Positions 56,803 through 64,000 of a DNA stretch of 64,000 bases are shown here, piece after piece (position 1 is the stretch's first letter; the number at the start of each line of letters is the position of its first letter). Source of the stretch: Capillidium heterosporum (taxonomy: Eukaryota > Entomophthoromycota > Entomophthoromycetes > Entomophthorales > Capillidiaceae). The translations under genes were made by a program, and so were the position numbers. The stretch spans positions 62,001-126,000 of the forward strand of contig WBMQ01000009.1 of the NCBI GenBank assembly GCA_016630905.1, read 5' to 3'. The notes under the pieces were generated by a model, which searched no databases, had not been told where the DNA came from, and was given only the letters and a program-made list of their open reading frames with translations.

Positions 56803-57354
56803 TTAGATGATAACCCTAGCATTGATCCAAAAGATTTCGGTACCGTTCTTATCGTACCCTTTAGTGTTGATGATGTACTGACCGTTGGGCAAACCCTCAG
56901 AAATCTCGTACTGCTTCGTAGTATCAAAGAGGTATCCTTTGGGCATAGGACATTTAGCTGGTTTCCTCGAAAAAGTATCACACAAGGGCTGGATGTCTCT
57001 ATACACTCCGTAGATACCCAAAGTAATTTTGGTATCAATGGTGGTCTCACTTTCGATTACTTTCTGCGTCTTGCCACTGAGGAATAATGAGAACTTTTCA
57101 CCTCGCTTGGGTTTGGCTGGTCTCAATTCAATCTCATAAAAGTCGATCCACAAACCGTCAGCGCAGTCGTAGATATCGTCGGTGATTTTGTAGCAGTATT
57201 TGTTGGCTGGGAATTTGACATCTGTTCCTGCTGAAGCTTGAAGTTGGGTTGTGTTTTGAGGGAGAGCCAAGGGTTCTATGACTTGTACTTTTTGAGCTTG
57301 TGCTAAGGAGCTACCTAGAATGGCTAGTGTTGATAAAATGGCTGAGAACTTCAT
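56803..57354 (-). CDS. ML-domain secreted lipid-binding protein (Npc2/PG-PI transfer type)
   Basis: Single exon, 183 residues. A signal peptide (MKFSAILSTLAILGSSLAQA) is followed by a short linker and one ML (MD-2-related lipid recognition) domain. Visible landmarks: YCYKITDDIYDCADGLWIDF, EIELRPAKPKRGEKFSLFLS, ITLGIYGVYRDIQPLCD and the Cys/Pro turn AKCPMPKGY, with Cys residues placed to form the usual disulfides. ML proteins such as Npc2 and the fungal phosphatidylglycerol/phosphatidylinositol transfer protein carry sterols or phospholipids in the vacuole or secretory lumen. The exact lipid is unknown. TATA-rich sequence precedes the start. Confidence 0.88.
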   Translation of the reverse strand: MKFSAILSTLAILGSSLAQAQKVQVIEPLALPQNTTQLQASAGTDVKFPANKYCYKITDDIYDCADGLWIDFYEIELRPAKPKRGEKFSLFLSGKTQKVIESETTIDTKITLGIYGVYRDIQPLCDTFSRKPAKCPMPKGYLFDTTKQYEISEGLPNGQYIINTKGYDKNGTEIFWINARVII

Positions 57355-58815
57355 TTTGTTGATATTGGGTGTATGGAATGGGATGCCTTTTATACTTGGT
57401 TGATCGCTGTTGTCTTTATTTAGCCTGTAAATAAAAGTTCGATCAGTAACTTGGTTTCTTTTATCAAATAAGCGATCTTAAGTATCTTCCTTGTATTATT
57501 TCCTATACTATCTTTTAACCAGTTGCTATTAGTAATGAAGTGGATTTTTGCGATATATTTCGAATGATCAAAATATTATTTTGAATCTGAAAAAAATAAC
57601 ATTGGGATGCTATATACCATTTAAGGATATAGAGTAGAGGATTTGAAAGTATCAGGAATGAAAGATTAGTAACCCATTTCAAAATAAGTACCACACTGCC
57701 AAACATCCGGATTGTGGTAGTGTTCCGCTGCTAATACTTTAGTTACAAATGGAATAAAAAACGAGAATCTTTTTGAAATAGGCAAATCATTTGATAATGT
57801 AGACCCATGCCACTATATAGGTACCATTAACAGTAGCTAAAATAGATTAATCTTCGGATATAACTTTAGAGAGACGGATACTTGCTTTTTACCACATTCT
57901 GATTCATATTTGGATATATAAAGCCTGCAAACTTTAACTAAATTGATAGTGTATACATAATTTAAAGCAGTTGTTATACCTAAAACTATATATAATAATT
58001 AAAGTCAATGAATTTTCTAGGATGCAAATGTTTATATTGAATAATAACCATATTCCGAAAAGTGACTATAAGCCAACTTAGTCAATATCAATCGAATGGA
58101 AACCAAAGGTTTAAACAAGAGTTTATAAAAGTTCCATTGTGAAGTCGGTAACTTTGACTTTCTTGGTTTATATAAGAAAAGGACGTCAACACTAGCTTGC
58201 ATCAACATCAACTCCACTGAATGGCACATTTTAAAGATTAGTATGCAACTTGAAATTGCACTAAATTCCAAATGAAATTAGTTTAAATTTTGAATCTTTA
58301 TGGCATATCCTAATTATTAAAGTTTTTAAAGTTATGTGCCCTTTACTGAAATTTCTGATACTTTATTAGCTTAGAATGGAAAAAGTATACGCTTTTATCA
58401 CAATTCTTTGAGAAATTACATATTATAAACTTTGTATAGAACAATTGTTTTCAAGTATCAGTAAAAGTAATGTATAGTAGGTTTATTTTAGCAATATGGG
58501 TTTGTATCGAAAGTTTAAGTAGCCTATCTTGAAGATATCTATCCCACTTAAAGCTTGAATGAAACTAGCTTTAAGGACATTATAAATTTCGTAGACTATG
58601 AGGTGGCATTTATAGTTCAACTACAAAGCTATTTAGGTCAAGGAAGCAAAAAGAAAGTCTGTTGCTTGCAATTTAAACTCCATCAAAGTCCAAGAAATAT
58701 ACCCAATCATCGAGCAGGGTTAGATGAAGGAGTTGGGCAATTTTTATTTCCAATTGATGAAGGTTTCTTAGCAAAACTCAGTACAAAATCCAAAAGCCAA
58801 TTCCCAATCTCCCAC
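57355..58815. other. Intergenic, about 1.5 kb
   Basis: Divergent spacer between the ML gene and TAF3. Open frames at 57515-57706 (minus), 58032-58271 (minus) and the in-frame extension of TAF3 from 58555 show no conserved features; the extension lacks an ATG start. Nothing recognised. Confidence 0.4.
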
Positions 58816-61700
58816 ATGTCCGATAATTTTGAGTTTGAGCTGCTACGTCGAGTTGCCGCCAAAATCTTGCTTCAGAACAGAGCATGTAACGGCAGCACCA
58901 CCGAGAACACCTTGAGCGCCTTAGCCCATGTTACAAAATTATACATTTCTCAACTTGCCATAATAAGTAAACGATTTGCCGAGCATTCAGGAAGAGCCGA
59001 GCCCAACATTATCGATGTAGTGCAAGCCATTGAAGATTGTCAGGGTGATTTTGAAGAACTATTTATATATGCTCAAGCAACAAGTGATTTGAACAACACA
59101 GCATCGAATCCGTTCCGTAGTCTCAACGTCGACTTAGGTAGTGCTTTTTATTTTTAAGTGGTACTAATTGCATTTTAAAACCTATAATAGATGAACCACA
59201 AATTTCTGAAGAAATAAAGATAAATCCAAAGGGCGATTCGCTCACTGATTTGGTAACTACTAACGAAATTGAAAGCGTCGTCGATACTTCTGTTCCTTTA
59301 GAATCAAATGGTAAATCGAAAACTTCCGACAGCGACCAAAATGAAGAAGAATTCGACACCGAATATTCAACTATTTTCCCGTTGGAAGGGCCGGATAAAG
59401 AGTTTTTGAGTTGGAACCCCTTTCCTGAAATCACCGAACAAGCGGAAACAAAAGGGGTAGGAGCAGATTCTCAAAGTAAGCCAGTGGTCTTAAATGAAGC
59501 ACCTATGGAGAACTCTTTTACCTCGAGGCTCCCCGAATCCATAGTCAAATTCTTGAAACAGAGGAATCGATTGAACAAACTTCCAAACCAAGCTATGTCC
59601 GACTTATCAAAGACCTTGGAATCCATCGAACAGAGGCGAAATGAGTTAAGGCAAAGTGAGAATGGCTCAACAAAAAGCACTGTCTCCGAGCACGACACCT
59701 ACTTTAAAGAATCCTACCGATCCCTTAAAAAGGACAAAAGTGATATTACGAAGATCGTTACTGGTGGCCCGTTTGCACAACTTTCCTTTGACTTCAACCC
59801 TCCCTCTGGGAACAATGCGACGGTAGGTCAAGCAATTGGAACATTTGATACTCCAATCGCCGAGCTGTTTCACAAGCATTCCTTTTCTTCGTCTATTGCC
59901 CATTTTATTAACTCTCCACCAAGAAAATTTTCAGATAAGGATATCTCTTCGTTGAAGCCCCTCCCTCTCCCTTCCTTCGTCCCCAAACCGCCAACGCCTC
60001 CCGAAGCAACCTCTAATAACCCCATTCGAATTATAACGAAACTGTCCAGTCCAGACCACCAAGGCTCTTCTCTAAACGACCAAGTCCCGAGGATTAAGGC
60101 CGTCTTTTCAAAAACTGGACAAGGTAATACCGATGACGTTAGTAGCGATGACACGCCATTGCACGAAAGGATAAGTAGAACACCTAGCTCAAGTTCGAAA
60201 GTGAAGGACTCCTCTTATACATCTAAGCGAAGCGGATTCAACGATCCATTGATTGCCAACTCCATTTCAAAGAATAGAGCTAAAAAAAGCAGTACATCAC
60301 TAGCTCACTCTTCAGATCGTCACAATGTAGACAAAGCAACTGGCCTGAAGCAAAGCCATTCTAGGAATGGTAAGTCAGTGACTGATAACGGGGATGATCG
60401 TCAAGGATCCTTTCTCAGTTCCCATAAAAGTGGAGCATCATCAAAGGCCAAAGATCCACCTAGTTCATCACGTTCACAGATTCCAAAAGTTAAACTTCAT
60501 TTGAACGCCCCCATCCCAGAAAAAGGCACTTCAGAAATAAGCTCTACTTCCGAAGAATCCGACGATTCCAGGCATGTACGTTTCAAGGAACCAGTCGCCA
60601 AAGAGTACCTCTTCTCCAAAGCTAATGTCAAGCCGGTCAAGCTCTCAACTTCCAACCGCAAATCGAGGGTCTTCGAAGTCAACCCCAATGGAAGTGAGTC
60701 GCCAAAAATTAACTTAGTGCGCAAGAAGTCGGACGTCCACTCCCCCAAGCGCATCTCCCATGACAAGATAAAATCTATTCTCAAGTCTAAAAGGTCTTCT
60801 GATGATCGGAAATCCTCCCAATCTCCAAGGCGGAACCACTTTGACCAGATTACCGAGAGCCCAGAAGAAGAACCTCCAGTTGAAAGCGAACCTGAATTCA
60901 CTAGACCGCTTAAAATCAAGTTGAAGGTAAAAGATCCTTCATCTGATAGGACGCCCGACCTGACGAATGTGCACGCCCCTACCCTCGACGAGTATGAATC
61001 GGAGTCACGTAAGAAGGACCGTAAGGAGAAACACCGTCGTTGGCACGACGAACTCGATCAAACTAGATCTTCCGACCGATCAATTAGCAGACCATTGGAC
61101 GACATAGATGAACCCCCTAAAAGCAAACTAGTTATCAAAATCAACCGTAGGCCAGACGATTTACTGGAAACGAATCCCTCTCGAAACTTAACACCGTCCA
61201 ACGCTTCAACCGACAACTTAAACTATGAACCTTCTGAAGAAATCAAATGCATATGTCTGCATCCGCGTCTCGACAACGGGGAGTTCATGGTTGCTTGTGA
61301 CAAGTGTGGCAAGTGGCTGCATGGGCCTTGCGTCAACATAAGTAGGGAGAATGCACCTGACTACTGGAAATGCCCCTGGTGCCGATCCGACTCCAAAAAG
61401 GCTCCCAAATCGAGCTCCCAACGCAGCTATGTCGACAGTAGTAACAAGCATAAACCCAGCTCCAAAGAAATTTCTAGCCCTTTACGAATACCCAAATCGG
61501 ATCGCCCCAAAGTTAAGAAGGAACGTCGATCCTACGACGACGACTTGGACTCCTATGCCTACCTCAACCTTAAGACCTCTTCTGACGTAGGTGATACTTT
61601 AAAGAGAAGTAGGGATCGGCTCGATGCGAGGAAAGGGGGGTTAGATATCCACAGCGACTCCTTGGAGCTTTCAGTGACTTCAGATGATGAGACTAGGTAA
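58816..61700 (+). CDS. TAF3: TFIID subunit TAF3 (histone fold plus PHD finger)
   Basis: Two exons, 58816-59137 and 59191-61700, intron of 53 bases; 943 residues. The N-terminus (about 1-85: MSDNFEFELLRRVAAKILLQ, HVTKLYISQLAIISKRFAEHSGR, VVQAIED) is the histone-fold bromodomain-associated region that pairs with TAF10. The middle is long, charged and Ser-rich (typical disordered linker). Near the C-terminus is a PHD finger from Cys794: CICLHPRLDNGEFMVACDKC, then WLHGPCV and YWKCPWC, with the Cys4-His-Cys3 zinc ligands. In animal TAF3 this finger reads H3 trimethyl-lysine 4. The start was placed at MSDNFEFEL because upstream codons are not conserved and lack an ATG. Confidence 0.88.
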
Positions 61701-62894
61701 TAGTATTGAGTAGATAGTAAAAGTAGTTGGCTAATCGATGATACTACCAAACCATTTTGATTTTTAGTTCAAGTATACTTTGACTTTATCCTTACATCTG
61801 TTTACATTTAATTTCGTTTACTATATATTTTATATCTACATTTTTTTGTTATTTCTGTGCCATCTATCTAAATACAACCCTTTATATTTCAAATTAAATT
61901 ATTTTACTAAGCCAATATTCTTTTTACCTATCGATATTTTATAAAGAGAACAGCACTATATTATAAAAAAGAGTATCTCCGAATAAACCTATCCAATCTT
62001 ACCAACATAAACAGAAATAAGACCTTTTAGGTTCACTTTACTCTATCATTAATATAAGTATAGATCTCAAACCAAGAAATTGGTAAAGCTTCTTTCATCA
62101 GTAGCTACCTTGATAGCGATGCTAAAATTTAGATAAAGAACCATTTGATAACCCCAATACTCATTTTAGAGATCACTAGCTACCATTTCAAAAAAATTAG
62201 ATTGCTGCACATACCCATAACAAGCAATTGGTTGTTTCCATATGTACTTATAGGGTCTAAGCACGTAGGAGTTGAAATAGCCTAAGTATCAATTTCTTTT
62301 AGCCACCATAATAGATAGGTGGAGTTTTTTAAAGACCATCAGCTATTACTCCGAACCTTGTACCAGCTGCTTGAGTTAGTATTCCAATTTATACCAGGAA
62401 CTTGGGTTAAAGAACTATGAACTGGAAGGAAAAAGTTGCAAAAAACGGATGTCCCAGTTCTTTATCCAATATCAATTTCAGTGTAGGTGTTATTCTTCAA
62501 AGAACTCCACCCACACTGCACACCCGTTTAGAACTTCGGCCCTTTTATTCGCTTGGTCCTAGACTTTTAAGGCAATATGACGTTTCAAATTAACGTGCCG
62601 TTATTCCGCAATAATAAAATATTGCTATCTTGAGCATTTCCACCTAAAAATAAGGTACATTGATTTAGTTTCCACTGGTTGGGAAATAGTGACTGGGAGC
62701 CTAGCTCCACAACATCCTAAACTTGACTGGATTGAATTGTTCAAGTGGCCCAAACTTGAAATTCTATAATTTCCATCAACTCCAAATCAAATTTCCAGTT
62801 TCAATCCTTAACTTTTCCAACTTAGTTTCGCCTTCAGGAATAATTGGAGCTAACTTCACCTTCAGCGCAATCCATCAAATTTGAAACAAAAACT
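61701..62894. other. Intergenic, about 1.2 kb
   Basis: Spacer before the Rho gene. GGTGGAGTTTTTTAAAG (62316) and CTTCAAAGAACTCCACC (62495) form a 17-base inverted pair about 180 bases apart; too weak to call an element. Nothing else. Confidence 0.4.
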
Positions 62895-63663
62895 ATGCCA
62901 GCCCAAGAGCGAAAGAAATTGGTCATTGTCGGGGACGGTGCTTGTGGAAAAACTTGCTTATTGCATGTCTTTGTCAAAGGAACTTTCCCTCAGGTACTTT
63001 TATATCCATTTCAAAATTAAAAACTAACATTTGATTTGTAAAAAGAACTATGTACCAACTGTCTTTGAAAATTACACAGCGGACATCAAGTTTGACAACA
63101 AGGTTGTTGAAGTAGCTCTCTGGGATACAGCAGGTTAATTTTGAACTTTCCATTTAGATGTTGACTTTTCTTATAGGTCAGGAAGGTTACGACCGTCTAC
63201 GCCCTTTAGCCTACCCTGATACCAACGTCGTTTTGATAGCTTTCTCTATTGACTCCCCCGACTCCTACGAAAACGTACAACAAAAGGTAAATTGATTAAA
63301 TGGGGGTATTCTTTATTAAATATATTCAAGTGGTTCTCTGAGGTTACTCACTTCTGCCCCCAAGCCCCCATTGTTTTAGTTGGGAACAAAATTGATTTGC
63401 GTGAGGATGCTGCCACCTTGAACTCTTTAAGTTCGATGGGCCAGAAACCTATTACTACGGAACAGGTACCTATTGCCAACTTTATATTTAATTAACTTTT
63501 TTATTTCATTTAGGGCAATGCACTGGCTCAGAAGATTGGTGCTGCCAAGTACATTGAATGTTCCGCTAAAACTCAGTTTGGTGTTAATACCCTATTTGAA
63601 GAGGCTGGAAGACTTTCATTGGTAGATAAGAAGAAGAAGGAGAAGAAGTGTTCTCTCTTGTAG
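62895..63663 (+). CDS. RHO1: Rho-family small GTPase (Rho1/RhoA-like)
   Basis: Five exons: 62895-62993, 63046-63133, 63177-63286, 63331-63465 and 63514-63663; 193 residues, the same length as RhoA. P-loop GDGACGKT (13-20), switch [10 protein letters not shown], switch [17 protein letters not shown], NKxD motif GNKID, SAK motif ECSAK, a polybasic tail KKKKEKK and a CAAX box CSLL predicting geranylgeranylation. Fungal Rho1 controls glucan synthesis, actin and the wall-integrity kinase pathway. Two substitutions stand out against RhoA: Gly66 in place of Asp65, and His24 in place of Ile23. The Rho1 assignment is by overall similarity; Rho2 or Rho3 are possible. Confidence 0.9.
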
Positions 63664-64000
63664 GATAGGAGTTGCTTACGCCTACCTACCCCTAATCGTT
63701 AATAATTAATATCATTTTCCTTTCAAGTAAAGTATTCGGATGCCTCCAACCTCTCCTCTTTGCTAGCGACTTCACTTGAATTTTTAAAGTTTAACTGCTA
63801 CCTATATAAATACTACCGTGTCAAGGTACTTTTTAGTTTGCAAGTTTGTATTGGAAGTAGCAACAAAGAATTGTCTTCATGATCTTTTGGTATAGACCCA
63901 AGTATATGTTACTTTTAAAAGTGTTTTTTAAATTTTAATAGGTAGCTTATTTTACTTGTCAAAAAATGCAACTATGCCAATCTTTTCAACACCTATGCTT
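63664..64000. other. Downstream of the Rho gene
   Basis: 337 bases to the window end. Nothing recognised. Confidence 0.5.

Noticed and set aside
62316-62511. Inverted pair around 180 bases as another MITE
   Set aside because: Only 17 bases with mismatches, no second copy and no clear target duplication.

Overview
The window reads as nuclear DNA of an AT-rich, early-diverging fungus. The genes have many short introns, mostly 38-61 bases, with GTA-type donors and TAG acceptors. Fungal-type proteins include an Rmt2 arginine methyltransferase, an Ssh4/Ear1-type adaptor family and Ubc4. Others, such as a TAF3 with a PHD finger and membrane-anchored family-1 glycosyltransferases, suit a zygomycete-grade or Zoopagomycota/Entomophthoromycotina fungus better than a yeast. 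The lineage is inference; no rRNA or tRNA gene was seen.

The striking content is a family of at least 13 paralogues (A to M). Each has an N-terminal hydrophobic hairpin, one compact SPRY domain and a C-terminal tail with a PPxY motif plus a second xPxY motif. This is the layout of yeast Ssh4 and Ear1, endosomal adaptors that bring the NEDD4-type ubiquitin ligase Rsp5 to membrane cargo. Copies A-F lie on the minus strand (0.3-11 kb), G-L on the plus strand (24.3-33.6 kb) and M alone on the minus strand (42.3-43.3 kb). D, E and L are intact. A and F each carry one stop codon, I, K and M one frame break, and B two. C, G and H are heavily decayed, and J is an internal-deletion derivative. Most members share one intron at the same place (after IPG) and an upstream element containing TGCCAAGC.

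Between the two opposed blocks sits an island of conserved genes: an F-box/WD40 SCF receptor, eIF4B, ABHD11, RSM22, mitochondrial uS15 and TRAPPC13. RSM22 and uS15m diverge from a 186-base region. To the right (34-46 kb) come a small unknown gene, two tandem UDP-glycosyltransferases (the second with one frame break), SPRY copy M and UBC4. From 47 kb on lie THG1, two unknown multi-pass membrane proteins, MEMO1, RMT2, an ML-domain secreted lipid-binding protein, TAF3 and a Rho GTPase.

Ubiquitin is a recurring theme: putative Rsp5 adaptors, an F-box receptor and Ubc4, an E2 known in yeast to work with Rsp5. The array looks like birth-and-death evolution of adaptor genes, aided by small mobile elements; two copies of one ~103-base inverted-repeat element lie in the left block.
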